Assembly (NCBI GenBank): GCA_019916065.1
Contig: CM034242.1
Location: 45,816,626-45,880,625 of the forward strand
Length of the DNA stretch: 64,000 nucleotides
Origin: Vitellaria paradoxa
Lineage: Eukaryota > Streptophyta > Magnoliopsida > Ericales > Sapotaceae
Direction: 5' to 3'
In this document: positions 11,433-26,220 of the stretch, one piece after another
Layout of the letters: each line of letters begins with the position of its first letter
How positions within the stretch are numbered: the first letter of the stretch is position 1
Notes under the pieces: model-generated
Told to the model about the DNA's origin: nothing
What the model saw: the letters and a program-made list of their open reading frames with translations, nothing else
Databases searched by the model: none
Translations under genes and position numbers: made by a program

Positions 11433-14400
11433 TTAATATTTAATTGGCCCATCCAGGCTGCCAGATGCAAACTGAAAATATAGAGATGGAAAAACAAACT
11501 ATGGCTTAGAATCATTGTGTAAACAGAATCGAGGGGGAGCAATCAAGAAACAATTAAATTACGAGAGAAAAGATATATTGCAAGGTTAATTCATGTCAAT
11601 AAAAAATATGAAATTGAACAACATGAAACTCGGATTCAGAACACTAGCAAAATAACCCAATTGCCTGATTGTGAAACAAATGGAGGCAAATATAAGCCAA
11701 CAACAGAAATTCAAAGCAAGTTTGTTTAAGAAACAGATCAATAAGTCTCTCAACTTCAACAAGCAATCCTTTTTATATTCACAGAAAACTTTTTCTCCCT
11801 GCCAAAGATGGACGGACACTGAAACAATATTAGATGCCAACACAAGATACAACAAGAGCAAGGATAGCCCTATGCACAAAACTCCCATCTATGCAGGGTT
11901 GTTGAGGGGCAATGTACGTAATTTTACCCCAGCAACTGGAGGCACTGTTTCTAATTATTGAACCACTGGCCTCCAGGTTGAAAATAAGCAACCTTACCGT
12001 TACACTAAGGCTCACTTTTAACACAAGATACAACTATTTTATAAAATTAAGATTCAAACATAGTAGGGATAAGGTTATAGTGTATATATATGTGTGTGTG
12101 TGTGTGTGTAATTTTATGTATATATTTATATAAATATAACATTTACAAACCACCAAAATGTTTTAAAAAATAATACTAGTTTAACATTTCAATCAATATT
12201 TAAATATCTATCACATACAAAATTAACGAAACATGAGATAATTTTAAAGCTTTTGGTAGCTTGATCCATGCCTTTCTCAATTATTTCCAACAAAAGAAAA
12301 TACAATAAAAAAAATACACAACTTGCATGCTTCGACACTCAGTTCTATGTCCAATACCAATATGTGTAGACTGTGATAAGGTGTGATAACCAATAATTTA
12401 AATTTGGGTAATTATGTGACTAATTGGATAATTGAGGGGTTAACATAATTTTTAAACTAATTGCAAATTACACCTATTCTTAATCCCACTATTCACCCTT
12501 GGGTTAAACCCCATAGTGCGACATGAGGCACTAATGTTGGGAAGGTTTTACTTCATAGCTACATCATATTACAACACATGAAAGTGTCATTCTTTGTTCC
12601 CAACAATATTTGAGCAGAAAATACAACATTAAACCAGAAAGAATCATCACCATCAGAAGAATCACTATATTTAAGAGTTAAAAGCCACTACCTGACGAAC
12701 TATTGGGTTGGTTGATGAAGTGAATTCATGAGTCAATCCCTGCCATACAATCTTTCCTTCATAAAGAAATAACAACCTGGACAAATCAAGATAGTTTTAT
12801 CCAAGTCACTCACCAAATGGCAACACAAACTCCAGATCCAAAGGTTTTGGAATAAGCAATACCTATCAACAGCTCTTCTAATTGTACTATGTTGGTGAGT
12901 GACGACGACATATGATGCAATCTTTCCAGGCTTCCCAAGTGCATCTTCACCTTTCAAATGAACGGAACGGATGAGATCTTCAACTACAGTAGATGCAATT
13001 GGATCAAGTCCAGCCGTTGGTTCATCATACAAAAGCACCTTTCAAGATTACAAAGCACTGTCAGGTCAATAATTTACAGTTGCATCCACCAACAGATGGT
13101 TGTACTACAAAGACTGATGAAAAAAAGGTTGAAGAAATTTAAACTTCATCATTTAAAATATGTAAATAGAATACCACATTCTGATAGGGGCTGAAAATCC
13201 CCAAGTAATGGTGCTAGTGCTACTGGCCACCTGGCTGGCAGATAAAGTAGGCAAGGAGGTGATGTATACCTTATTCTAGAAATGTTTACATCTAGTGTAA
13301 CAACAGTTCCAATCCATTCCGGTTTCTACCCTATAAAACTTCCAGCTCATTGAAATCAACCAAACAAATAGAGGACAAGGAAGGAAGCCACATTGCCATG
13401 GTCAATGAGGGAACAAAATTTACTTTGTAACGTTGTCCTTCTGTTCACTACAAGAGTAGAGATGAACAAGAGGCCATGCATGATCTATGCTAGGATCTCA
13501 TCATTTCATCAGTTGCATTATTTGTTTTGGTGACCTTTGCATAACCATAGCTCTCTCCATCAATGATAAGGTTATTCCATTGCGATCTGGGGGCCATGGA
13601 TTTGAACCTTGAAAACAATCTAATTATAAGTAGAGGTAAGGTAGATTCCGTACGTATGAAATTTCCCAAACTCCGCCAACACAAGAGCCTCGTGAACTGG
13701 GTTTCCCTTTTTATTATTAGACAATATTTTCAATAATCGATGACATAGAACAATGAATTATCCTCAGTCAGTGCATCACCAAAAAAATAAGATCAAACAG
13801 GAGTTTGGGCAATTCAAATTCAATGGTTCATATATACAGTTGTACACTTTGAAGTGACGTCATTATGTCCTCAACTATATGTTCACAATATTTATTGGAA
13901 AACTAAAATAATGCCTAAGAGCTATCTGAAGTAACTCTATGGTTCAGGTCAATTTTACTTTATTTTTGTGATTTTGTCAGTCCGTCCGTCCATCCGTCCT
14001 TCCCCCTAGACTGCTCCCACCTTGTCAGTCTCTGGCCTCTCCCCCATGAACTGCTGTCAATATTATAGCTCCAAAAACTTCTAGCAAAAATTTTAGCCTT
14101 TGAACAAGTAGGTATGAGGTGGATAATTAGCAGGTAGCATTTTTGTTGCAGGAAAGGGACAAAATCACAAAAATAAAATTAAAATTAACTCGAACTGTAT
14201 AGTCACTTTAGATAGCAGTCAATAAATAAATACAAGGAAAAAAATTACAAGAAAAGGAAACAAAATTGTAAATACCATGATAGTCTATAATTAAATACAA
14301 GTAAATACATAGCAATTAATAAATACTAGAAAAGGGAAAAAAAAAAAGTAAAAGAAAAACAAAAAGAACTGCACAGCAGAGAAGGGTGACAACTTCAAGG

Positions 14401-14587
14401 TGGGATACTTCAAGTCTTCAAACAAGCTGGCAATGATCCTGTGCGTGGGAGAAGGGCGTTGGGAGACTTTAGTCTTCAAACAAGTTGACGATCAACAATC
14501 CTGTGCGATGGAGGGATGGCAACGATCCGATAGCAATGGCAGCTACAATGGTGGCTACTGTGGAAATAGCTCTACACTTTCTCGGTT

Positions 14588-14633
<46 letters not shown>

Positions 14634-17600
14634 ATCTGCTTCAGTCCAGATATAAAATTTTTGGGCCAACCATTCTCAAAGAGAGCTCTACACTTTCCCG
14701 AAAAGCTTCTTCCCCCTTTTTATATTTCTTGCCTCTACATTGTTTGCATCACCAAGAAATCACCGCGATTTCTCCACATCTTGTAATATCACTAATATCT
14801 TGAACTATCTCATCTGCGAGAAGCCGATTTACACAATTTCAACGATAACCGTCGACTCAAGTTGAGATCTCGGCACAGCCCCTCACAATACCGAGCCGAG
14901 ACACTAAAATATCGGGTGTTTCGGCCAATGGTTTGAAGGTGCCCTTCCCTAATAATTAAAACTTTTAAATGAAATGGTGGTTAACAATAAAAAAAAAAAA
15001 GAGTCTCAATTAACCAATCATGTTTAAATTCCTCTCCATCCCATCCCAAAAAATAGCCCTTTGCATTTTCTCGAACCAGCTAGTCCTTAACATCAAGATG
15101 GTGAAGAAAGACCAAAATAAGGTGGGAAATTTGGTAATTCACTTTTGATCAATGCTAGATGCACTCCCTTCAATAAATACTACCTCTTCTGACCTACCAA
15201 CAGATTTTGTAATCTCTCCATCACTAGAGTCTATGCATCCTTATAAATAAAGATTGCCCCTAATGGAGGGCCCAAAAAATTGAAATGGAAGGAAACACCC
15301 CCAAAATGGCTATTAGGAACTCCACATTATGTGCCTTTCCCACTTAACAATTTCATATTTTTTCCAGGTTCAACTTTAGAACTAATACCACCTCGAAACA
15401 AAAGATCACACATCAAATATAACCATATTGTTCTGGTTCAAGTCCATAATATACAAAGGACTTCATACCATAAACTCTTAACAATCCGTTTGTCCTACCT
15501 TTTTTTTTTTTGGGGGGTAAGTTCCGCTTGTCCTACCTTAGAACCCTTAGATACCTCCTGAACTGTTTTCACCATCATGAAATAATTTGTGAACACTAGT
15601 ACGAATGGTAACAGCTATAAAACCCTTAATATCTGACTATTGCCCCTCCCTTCTATGGAATTAAAGTTGCCAAAGAAGCATTCAAACTTCTCTAGAACTC
15701 TTCTGACTCATAAGTTTACACTCCCCATCACATCAGCCTCTTAAAGAAAGCCATAGAAAATCCATCAAAAGCGATGTTGCAACTATTTCCAATAGTCTAG
15801 TTTGGCCTCTAAAAACCAAGATGAATAATATCGATAAAGAAAAGTTTAAGTTTCTCTGGTGGAATAAACAGTTAAAAATTAACTTTTCAAAAATGCACAC
15901 CTATTTCACAAAAATAACCGCATTAAACCATGAACCTTCACAATCAATCATCCTTAAACACATAAAAAGGAAAAGGTTCACAGAATTTTCAATGCATGAA
16001 ACCCGAGAGAATATGGATGATCTCTCCCTTAATCAAAGAACAAAATCCAAAGGATTTCAGCTGGAACACATACCTCTGGCTCAATTGCATCCTTTGTCGT
16101 GTCAAAAATTATGGACCGAGCGAGTGCAACTCTTTTCTTCATTCCACCTGACAACTCTGAAGGTAATCGATCCTCAACTCCCTGCACAAAGCTTTAGTCA
16201 AATTTCTTCCATTACATGTCTAAACAATAAAATTCTTTCTTTTTTTTTTTATTTTTTTATTTAAAAAAAATGCTTCTTTGGCTACTTGGCAGTTTCATTG
16301 TTTGCAAGTAAAGAAGGAGGTCCAACTTAGGTTGGTACTTCACCTCCAGGTACGTGTTACTTCATTTTACTGAGACAGACAGATCAATCTAAGTTGCACT
16401 ATTTCCATAAGGGCAATGTTCCATCTTCTTTGAATAAAATAATTGAACCTAATCATATCATTTACACAAAACATTCCACAGCACATTCTAACACTAACCC
16501 TGCAATAAATTTTAATGGATAAAATATTTCATTAATAGCTTTAATCATGTATATTTTATAAGTTTGTATAAATGACTGAACTAGATGCAATAAGTACACT
16601 ATAATCATTAGATTCAAAAGAAGTACACTATAATCATGGGATAATAATTATGTACTTTCTTTTTCCAAACTACTAAAATTATCCTGATCAATGAACAAAG
16701 TATCAATTCTTTTGTATCAAAGTACAACAGTTTCTGTCTCCTAGAAAGACCAAAATGAAACATTAGTGAAATAATAATAATTTCCACTTAAGCATAGTCG
16801 CACGCTAAAGAATCATGGTGTGAAAAAGCAACGTTTACATAACGGAAACACTTGTTACGTAACGGTTACGGAATCAGTATCTTCCAATACTGTTAAGACC
16901 ACATTATAGGGAGTAGAGTGGCAATCACACCGTAACGGCATGTTACGATACCATAACCGGCGTTATGGCCATTTGAAATCCTATGATCTTTCAATAGAGA
17001 TTCTCAAAATAAATAAATAAATAAGTAAATAAAATAAAATTTCAACGAAACTCTAATCCAAAGTTTGAAAATAAAGAAGTATTCAAGAAATACGAGATTT
17101 GGGTCTTGTGAAAAGAATACAGCACATAATATATCAAAATAATAAGTTGTTCAATTTTTTTTTTATTAAATTTCCTCAAATTCGGAAGCATTTCAATTTA
17201 TTATTTTAAACATTTCTACATTTTTCAACATTTTGTGGCGATTTTCAAAGAGTTTCCAAAATAATTTCAAAATGTTTCCATTTCCTTGCTAAACAAAACA
17301 ATCTTCCTAAACAAAATTTTGATCTTGGTCCTAGTATAAATTGTACCTTCAATCCAACAGCAGCCAAAGTTTCTGTCACAAGTGTGGAAATTTCAATCTC
17401 AGACATTGTGGAATTCTCATACCTGTGCCACAAAAAAATTATAAAAAAAAAAAAAAAGAAGGGGGGGTTATGCCTTTCAATATATATTTCATTTTATAGG
17501 GAAGAAATATAAAATGGAAATTTAGGAGAGATATTAAAAAGAATGAATTGAACATGTAGAAATAAATCTTGAAGATCTCTTACAGAAGGAAACCAACATT

Positions 17601-20600
17601 TTCTCGAACGGTTAAAGAATCAAATAGTGCTGCACTCTGAAACACCTGTTATTCAAAAGATAAAACAAATAAAAATGATAAACACCTCAAATAAATTTTA
17701 AGGCAATTATCATAAGGGTGCAAAAAAAATAAAGCAACACCTTTAATAAAGTTTAAGATCGTAATCAGTGAGGTACAAATAAATGACAGATTAAAAATAA
17801 AGTTGAGATCATTATCAGTAATGTAAGTCAATGACAATTTACCAAGCCAATTCGAAGGCCAGATATCTCGTCATCACTGATTAAACCATGTCTCCTCCTT
17901 CCTCGAATGAAAACCTCCCCCTGCTCATTTAAAATGGTGTATACATAAAAAATCTAATAAGTGCTCAATTTAAGTTATAACAGCAAATTAAAACAGTAAA
18001 ATTTTAAAAATAGTAAATTAAAACAATATATAAGATATGACTAATATGAAAAAAAAAAAAAAATACCTTATCAGGAGCAAGAAGCCCTGCCATAATCTTC
18101 AAAATGGTGGATTTCCCAGTACCAGAAGGCCCAATTATTCCAACAGCTTCCCCATGCCTAATCTATACAAAGGTTAAACTTTTTAGAAGCTAAATTAAAA
18201 AATTTGCAACATATTTCCAAAATTCAAGGGAAATATAATGCCATATGCACTGGGCAAAACAAGAGCTACCAGTTCTTAAATAACATTTAACTTGCAGCTT
18301 TGATCTAAAAAAGTATATTCCCTCTGAAACTCTGTCCCATATGCTTTGTTTGCTACAAGAAATCTTTGTAAGGGCATAAACAATAAATGCATTGAACCCA
18401 AATAACATGGTATGAATTCTCAAAATTATCCCTCTATTTTAATCTATTGAATGTGTTTTCACCCACTTAAAAAGGGCATCAGTAAAACCATAGGATCAAT
18501 TACCCCTTCCCCCCCCCTAAAATAGATAAACTATTTTGGGGCATCCCCAAGCACGCCTATCCTCCAAAGCAATACATAAAAAAGCATGATATGCCTGTTC
18601 TCCAAAGCAAGCACCCAAAACTTCCAAGTTACACGTGCATCAACCAATGCCTTTTGCATGGTATTGTTATTATTGAGACTGTATATTTCTCTGTTCCCAT
18701 GGCCATGACCGAAAATACTAGTGTAGATCTTACAGGACAATTATCACCACTATAGATGTTATTAGGCAACAAATATAAACACCACCACATCAATGCCATC
18801 AACCACCATCACCACTGCTGGAGATGCTACACAACATTGTGAATATCTTCAGAACAGAACTATTGTCATCTCCTACAGTGCTGTGACGCCAACCATATAG
18901 CATCTGGAAGGTGGTAGCTACAATGAGGCATATTAAGATGCAAATTCAAGCCATTGGTTTTTTTTTTTTTTTTTTTTTTTCAAGAAATATCCATCGTCAA
19001 GCAGAACCAAATCAAGATCACAATTTCTGATGGTTTTGTCTCCTCCTTATCATTCTAAGGGCATCTTACATTCAATGGGGGCAGCCAAAAACCTCATCTA
19101 AGTACCCAGTATTGGCAGCAGGATGACTACAAATAACATAGTCCAGACTTCGGCCCAAAATCAATGGCATATACAACTGGAACGATGTGGTTGACCCAGA
19201 ATTAGCTTGATGTTCTGGCTGGTTGGAAACAATGTTGGTGACCGTCAATGATGGGACTCAATGAAGACAAGAGGGTGAGAGGTAGAGAAGCCTAGATCAA
19301 GAAAGAAAGCACTAGAGTAGAGGTTCAAAAGATTAGAATGAAAGAGGGATTGGCAAAGAAGGGTATTTATAGAGGGAGGATCAGGATAACGAGATTGGCC
19401 TCCACATAACCAGGAGAATAGTTCCAAGTATAAGTGGCCAACTCTTGCATGAGTTAACCAACCCATTAGAGGGAGGACAGTCCAACAAGGTAGTGGTAGA
19501 GCCCCCATATCATTGAGTGGTACAAAATTTGTTGTCGTAGTTGTACTTTATGAATAAGCACATTCTGGTCGATTTGTAGAAGAGTAGTTCTCTCTTTAGA
19601 CTGATTGAGGGCACCTCAACAAATCCCTTACTCTAGTACCCTGGGCCTTAACTCCTAACCTAGACATAAATGTGGGGAATTCTAAGAGGTCTCGCGACAA
19701 AGGGGAACTTGCCATAGGAAGACCCACATAGGGAATAGGGATGTGAGGGTCTTCTGGAACCAATGTGGTCATGCGTTGTAGGAGGGATATGTCCCTCGAC
19801 AAATCGTCTCCCATCATTATCCTGACATGACCATCATTATCCTGACATGACAGCGGCCAATATGATGCTCACATCGCCCCAACACAAGTCATCGTGGCAT
19901 ATTACGTTTAACTTCATTAGCTTCTATTAATCCTCCAAATCATACTTCAATCACTGACTCAAAGTCTCAACAATCGTACCACTTCAAATAAATGCTGTGA
20001 TTTGGGAAACTAGAGGTCTTGGAATTATTCAGCTAGAAAATAAAAAATAAAAAATGCATAAAAAGTGCACCATTAATCACATAAGACATCTGAAATTAGA
20101 ATAGATTTTGTGTCCTTTTTATTCACCATAAAATGTTCTTTGTGTAATTTTTTTGTGAGAATATTCACCAGTATTTATTGGAGATGATTATTTAATAATA
20201 TATAAAGAATTTACTAGACGGCAATTGAATAATATGAAATCCCAATGTCACACTTCAAAAACTGTTGTTCCGATAGAAAAATACTTCTTCAAAAACTGTT
20301 GTTCCAATAAAAGTATACTTCTTCATAGCTTCATATGTCAAACACTAGTGCAAATTCAGAGAGGAAAATTCAGCAGAATTTACCTTGAAGTTCACGCCTT
20401 TCAAGATGTGCTTCTCCCCAAAAGACTTGTAGACATCTTTGCATTCAATCAGAACATCAGATTCATCCCCAGGCTCCTGAACTGTTTTCAATTTCTCAAG
20501 GTTACAAGGATCCTAGTAACAACAGACAACCAAAAATGAGATCATTAAAATTTCTGATTTAATTTATTTCATTTTTATTGACTATTGTATATCTATTTTG

Positions 20601-21908
20601 CTTAATAAGATGACATATTGTTAAGGATAAACAACAAGTACAAAACAATAATCTAACTTCCTCTTCACGAAAAATGCACAAGTACAGTGCCTAAAACCAT
20701 AGGAATCTAAAGTATAGTCCTAACAAATTTATGATAAAAATTTAATACATCGCTTGTAAATTCCAAGCTAAATGAAGAATAACAATTCGAATAAATATTA
20801 TGAGTTAAAAATGAATCTTAAATTATATAAATTTACAAAAACTAACTAAATTTTTATATGTTGTTACTAATGCCATATCTGACCTAAAAAATTGTTCATT
20901 AATGACCATTAAATTTCAAATATTACTACAAAACTAACACTTTACAATTTGACCAAATAAACTACAGGTGAGATGTAGATACAAACATTTCATATCATTT
21001 TTGTAATAATTATTGTAGTTATTCAAACCCCAAATAAAATACAATAAATTTTCAAATCGCCTGGGATATTGTGAGAAACTGAAAACACCGCTTAATTTGA
21101 CTGCAAAAAAGAACGAGTAAAAACAAGACAGTGAATAAAATCATTTAAACAATTTCAACGCAGGGAAAAGAAAATTAGTAAAAGCAAAGCACATCATCGG
21201 AATTATACCTATACTATGGCCTTATAGTAGAATCCAAATCAGAAATTGCCTGCAAATCTGAGACAGCCTAAATAAACTAGAATATAACAGAAAAATATGA
21301 CAGGGGACAGACAAAAATCAGGTAACCAAAATAGACAATTTGAACAACTCCAATGCACAAATAACCCAACTCAACTAACACTAAGCCCCAAATAATAGGG
21401 GTCAACCACGGGAACCTTTGAATGCAGAAACAACAGAATGCAGATATAGAGAGACAAGATAAAATACCAAAGGAAAAAACACTGATGCTTTCAACAAATA
21501 TATTACATAAGTATTTGAAGTTATAAGTTACTAGAAATTTAAATTAAAAAAAAAATCATTCCACCCTAAACTAGTTCTGTAAATTGCCTGCAAATCCGGA
21601 ACAATATACACAGACAAATTTGACCTAAAATAAACAAAAAAGATTAGGCAGCAAAAACCAACAACTAATAGATTTTGTAAATTCTATACATGAAACAAGA
21701 GAGATGAAAGATTTACACTGAATTTGGAGGAAGAAATCCCGTCGGCAGCCCTTAAGTTCCGCGGGGGCGCCGTACAGGCACAAACAACCGTACCATGCCC
21801 GTACGGAGAAGACCCAATAGAGATCCTTCTACAAGAAACTAAGAATCGAAAAGAGCCGTTCCCCATATTCAAAGGGGACAACACCGAACGCACCGGCGTC
21901 GTCGTCAT
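11433..21908 (-). CDS. TGD3: TGD3, ATPase of the chloroplast lipid importer (ABCI family)
   Basis: Ten coding exons, minus strand: 21717-21908, 20384-20512, 18067-18162, 17843-17920, 17584-17645, 17347-17422, 16074-16181, 12863-13038, 12692-12776 and 11433-11471. All introns are GT-AG and all phases join to 346 aa. Family knowledge: TGD3 is the stromal nucleotide-binding subunit of the TGD1-TGD2-TGD3 complex of the inner envelope, which moves ER-derived lipid into plastids. Seen: an N-terminal Ser/Arg-rich plastid-targeting region of about 75 residues, Walker [10 protein letters not shown] (118-126), Q-loop VFQ (166-168), signature LSGGM (221-225), Walker B LLYDEP (249-254), D-loop GLD and H-loop His295 in VVVTHQH. 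The last exon holds only 12 residues, ending GPIKY. Introns 7 (3.0 kb) and 2 (2.2 kb) are large. No lesion is visible. Confidence 0.95.
12090..12108. repeat. TG microsatellite
   Basis: TG dinucleotide run in intron 9 of TGD3, followed by TA-rich sequence. Confidence 0.75.
14587..14633. repeat. CT microsatellite
   Basis: Interrupted CT dinucleotide run in intron 7 of TGD3. Just left of it (about 14398-14510) is a GC-richer imperfect duplication in which the word CTTCAAACAAG occurs twice, about 60 bp apart. Confidence 0.75.
18750..19900. other. GC-richer block in TGD3 intron 2, probably an old inserted repeat
   Basis: Base composition is clearly less AT-rich than the rest of the intron, with a long T run at 18958-18980 and a 21-bp perfect direct repeat (CATCATTATCCTGACATGAC) at about 19812-19851. 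No splice-linked coding sequence, LTR ends or target duplication could be fixed. An old transposon remnant is the likeliest reading but unproven. Confidence 0.3.
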
Positions 21909-22054
21909 GGTTTTTACCGCAATTTCGCTTCCTGGGTAGTTAAATTTTTCGATTTTGATTGTGACCCAGATCGATTTGAGAGTTCAAAACCTCAAACATC
22001 AATCGAATCACAGCATTGAAATCCAAAACTGGGTCTGGGACTGTGGTTGCGGGG

Positions 22055-22064
22055 CCATATATAG
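22055..22064 (-). promoter_or_regulatory. candidate TATA box of TGD3
   Basis: Minus-strand CTATATATGG about 150 bp before the TGD3 start codon, which would give a leader of roughly 110-120 nt. Position and match only. Confidence 0.4.
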
Positions 22065-24959
22065 AGCAGAATGAGGTTCGACGCCAAATGCGCTTGTGCA
22101 AGAAGCGTCAATCGCATGGCAGATTACCAAAAAAAAAAAACTAGTGAAAAAACAAGAACCCGTAATGACAGGAAAAATTTTCCATGTGTTCAACGAGAGG
22201 AGAAGAGGTATGCTTTTTGGTCGGTGTTGAAATGATAAAATTGCCTTTGCTTGCAGTGTAGCCGACCCAATATTCGAGTTGCCTTCTGATTTCTGAATTG
22301 TACTCCACGATTTTGGTGGGCTTGGGCACCCAATGTCATTTTATCATGTCTCAACGCATAAAAATTATAAAGAGTACATATATTTCTTTTATTTTGAAAG
22401 GCCATTAACAATAAATTACCCCCCCCCCCCAAAAAAAAAGTCATTAACACTTGTTTTCTTTGTTAAATAAATCACTAAGTTTTAACAAAAAATATAAAAA
22501 TTAATAAAATTAATAATTCTTTACCATAAAAATAAATATACCCTGGAGAACAATCAAATACTCCCAAACTAATTCTAAGTGTCTGTTTCTAGTGTCTAGT
22601 GTCATCGCCGATCAAAACCTCTGTGATCGATGTTAAAGTTGTCCACCCTTATCTAGCCTGTTCATAATAAGGTTTTTAACAGTTAAAAATATATTGATTG
22701 AATTTGAATTCAGGATAGAAAAATAATTGTTTGACTCTTAACAAATTTTCGCCCTATATTTATATTTTGAACTTTATCAAAAAGTTAAAAAATATTAATT
22801 AACATATTTTTTTATCAGTAATGCAATTTCGATCTAATACAACTTCAAGCAAAAAAATGACCATTTTATCTATTGGTCCTATTTTTGTCCATATTTGTAT
22901 GATAAACTTTCCAAAACATAAATTTTTAATAAATTAAAATTCAGGTCAAAAAATTAAGAAATTTAAAAATAAATAAAAGTAACAAAACATATTTTTTTAG
23001 GAAAATGTTAAAAGAAAATAAAAAATTTGAAAGCATTTTAAAAACACACACGAAAAGCTTTAAGATGTGTTTGGGAGTAAAAAGTTTATGAATTCTCAGG
23101 AATTTTTAAAATATTAGTTTTGAGGTGTGTAATACAAAATCATGCAAGGAAGTTTTTAAGTGATGGATTCTAGAATGTTCTAACGGGTATGTTGGACACC
23201 TCAAAATCTATGAGTGTTATTTTGTTTCAATTTTGTAAATACAATCGATTTGAGGATTTTCATGAATTATAAATATATGGATAATAATAACTCATGAAAA
23301 TATTGAAATCAAAAATTGACATTTCTTAACGAAACTTTATTACTCATATTCCCGATTTTACGTTCTAAAGATTTTTCTTAACGAGTTTGGATTTAAAGTG
23401 TTTAGGAGTTTTACTGTTGAATTTTTATTTTTTTAGTGTTGCTTCAATATATATCATAACCAGCATTAACTCGTGCAATGCACAGACGACACATAATTTT
23501 TTAGATTATTAACATTAAAAATAAAATAAACATGTCTTTAAAACAATCACATAATCGTTTATTTTAAGAAATGTTAGTAGTTATAATTTCATGTATCAAA
23601 ATAGATATCATAAAAAATAAATAAATAGATAGATATAGTCCTCTAAATTTCAATATAGCAATTTAAAAATACAACTACGAAAAATATAAGATAAAACTTT
23701 GTAATCCAAAAAAAACAACAAAAAGAATGTATCGTCTTCTCGCGGTTCCCTATTTGAGACAGTTGAAGAGGCCTTTGCACGACAGTCTACTTATGGCATC
23801 TAAACCACAAATGCCGCATCTCTCGATTACAAGGAATCCAAGAAAAAAGAACAAAGAAAAGTCCTTATTCTTGCAAGACGCGATTCGTGCACAAGCCCTT
23901 CTTTCACAAACAACCTATCTGCTCTTATTGGTGCTCTCACTTCCTTGCTTTGAAGAGCAGGTCGAATAGTCGAAGAGGGATATGTATGCCAAGCAATCAC
24001 CTATTAAACGAAAAATATGTAAAATTATCTTCTAAAACACATATAATATTTTTCCAAAATTATTAAAAGTAAATAAGAAAATGTATTAAATTAAAATAAA
24101 CCTAAAAAAAATTAGACATTTTTGCAACTGGAATAATCGCTTGAAGGTTAAAAAAATGTAATGGCGAACTAATTTTACCAGAGATAAAAAATTTAAAAAT
24201 TAAAAATGATAAAATGTGTAAGTATGAGAAAAGCACATAAAAGCATACACCCATGTTCATCATTTATCATCCATTCATTTAAAAAATATAAAATTAAAAT
24301 TAAAATTCAACGGTAACAATTTTTTTTACTTAGAGTTTTAATAAACAACAATTAGTTAAAAACTCAAACTCATAACTATATTTAGATTAGGCATGATAAT
24401 AATTAGTTTGATAAATTATTTTGAGATTATATTTATTTTGATATAAGTAAATTAGTAATGCTTTGAGTTTATAAGAGAAAAAATATAATAATTGTTGTAA
24501 TGTCATTATTTATTATTTGGTGATGAAATAGATGTGTCATGATTAGAAAAAATTAAGAATGATAAGTTTTATTTATTTATTTATTTATTTTGGGACTTGC
24601 CCGCCCATCATGTAAATTTATAAATTTTCAAAGACAATAAAATCATATCAAAGCATACAAAATTAATAGCATCTCATTAGCCCACATGAAAGGAATGCAT
24701 CAATAGAAAAATATAAACGATAAATTGGTTTATAATCAAAATCTGTATCCTAATTGCAACTTCGTGCTTAAAATATTTTCACCAGCCATCAACAAAACCA
24801 GGAAAAAATTTCACCAATTGGCTCTTATTTAACACAACACCAAGTTACTCTTCAAAAAAAAAAAAAAAAGAATACAAAGTTTTTGACTATATATTGCATC
24901 GATATAGTTGACTTCTACAATTTTTACTAAGTCTGCTATAGAAATTTTCATGTACTCTT

Positions 24960-25402
24960 TCAACTAATTCAAGTTGTGCACATTTTTATCTACATAAAAG
25001 TCAAAACAGATGTTAGTACCCAAAAAAAAAAAAAGAAGAAGAAGAAGAAGAATCATTCAAAAGCTTGCTTTTAAGTGTTTTTTTTTTTAATCATTGTTTT
25101 TAAGTGTTGAAATATCACTCTGTACCAATTGGTTTTGAATTAGTTTGGGATAACTCACTCTCCTTCAATTTCAAATCTTTTGGAACAAATCAAAGCCAAA
25201 GAGATCTCAATGGACTCATTCAAGTTATGCACAGTTCCATATATACAAAAGTAGAAACAAACATTAGCAGTAAAGAAAAAAAAAAAAGAATTGATCAAAA
25301 GCCTACTTCCCAAATCTTGGAACATTAATATGTACCAATTGATTTTGAATTAATTTGGGAGAACTCACCCCTTTTTAATTTCAAATCTCTTGATGCAAAT
25401 CT
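24960..25402. repeat. diverged tandem duplication, period about 210 bp
   Basis: The segment with TGTACCAATTGGTTTTGAAT at 25121 recurs as TGTACCAATTGATTTTGAAT at 25331. The preceding AATTCAAGTTGTGCAC (24966) and ATTCAAGTTATGCAC (25218) blocks and a poly(A) stretch recur in the same order, with indels. Confidence 0.7.
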
Positions 25403-26220
25403 TTGATCCTCCCTTCCTTAACCCTTAGTTGGGACCCACGTTTCTCTTGCTATGGACACACCGGTACATTCGTATACACACAATGGAACATATGTATTAC
25501 ACTAACTTATATTGATATACATATTCGAATTATTTGATACCTATTGTCGCAAACTCGGGTTGGAATCCTTACTTTTTTCACCAATCAAAGAAGAAAATTT
25601 TTAAAAACTTGAAAAACTTTGAGAGAGGGAAGATTTTAGAATAGGAGATCAAAAAAAAAAAGTGAGTTTAAGCTTACAAAAAAGAGAAAATCATGAATTT
25701 TTCATATAGAAAATGATGGGCCAACCAAGAGTTTTTTCACATTGAAAATGATAGGTGGGGTGAGTTAGTATGATAGAGAGATAGGGAAATTGAAAAGAAG
25801 TGTGACAGTGATTTTTCAAAATTTTTTATCTTTTTTAATGCAAACTTTTATTGTTCTTCATATGGTTTCAACAAAAAAAAAAACATGTTAAAAAAAAAAA
25901 AGAAAAGTAGAGGGAACCTAAGAGTTAGAAAGATAAAAGATCTTAGCTTACACAGAAGAGGGAACCCAAAAGTTTAAGGTGATGGGCAGATTGTGCAGAG
26001 AGAGAAAATTGGAGAAGAAAGTGACTTTTGAGTTTCTTTTATTGATTTTTTATTTTTTTCTGATGCACTTTTAACGCAAGCTTTTATTATTATTCATTTT
26101 GTTTAAAAAATAAAATCAAAAGTCTATAAAAAAAATTAAAAAAATGGAATAGAGAGTAAAGAGACATGCCACGTAAGACGAAGGTGAAGGAGAGCGGGAG
26201 AGAGAAATTACATTATTTTA

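Noticed and set aside
23727..23969. 80-codon plus-strand frame starting MYRLLAVPYL
   Set aside because: No domain, no splice partner and no homologue that I recognise; kept only as part of the intergenic description.
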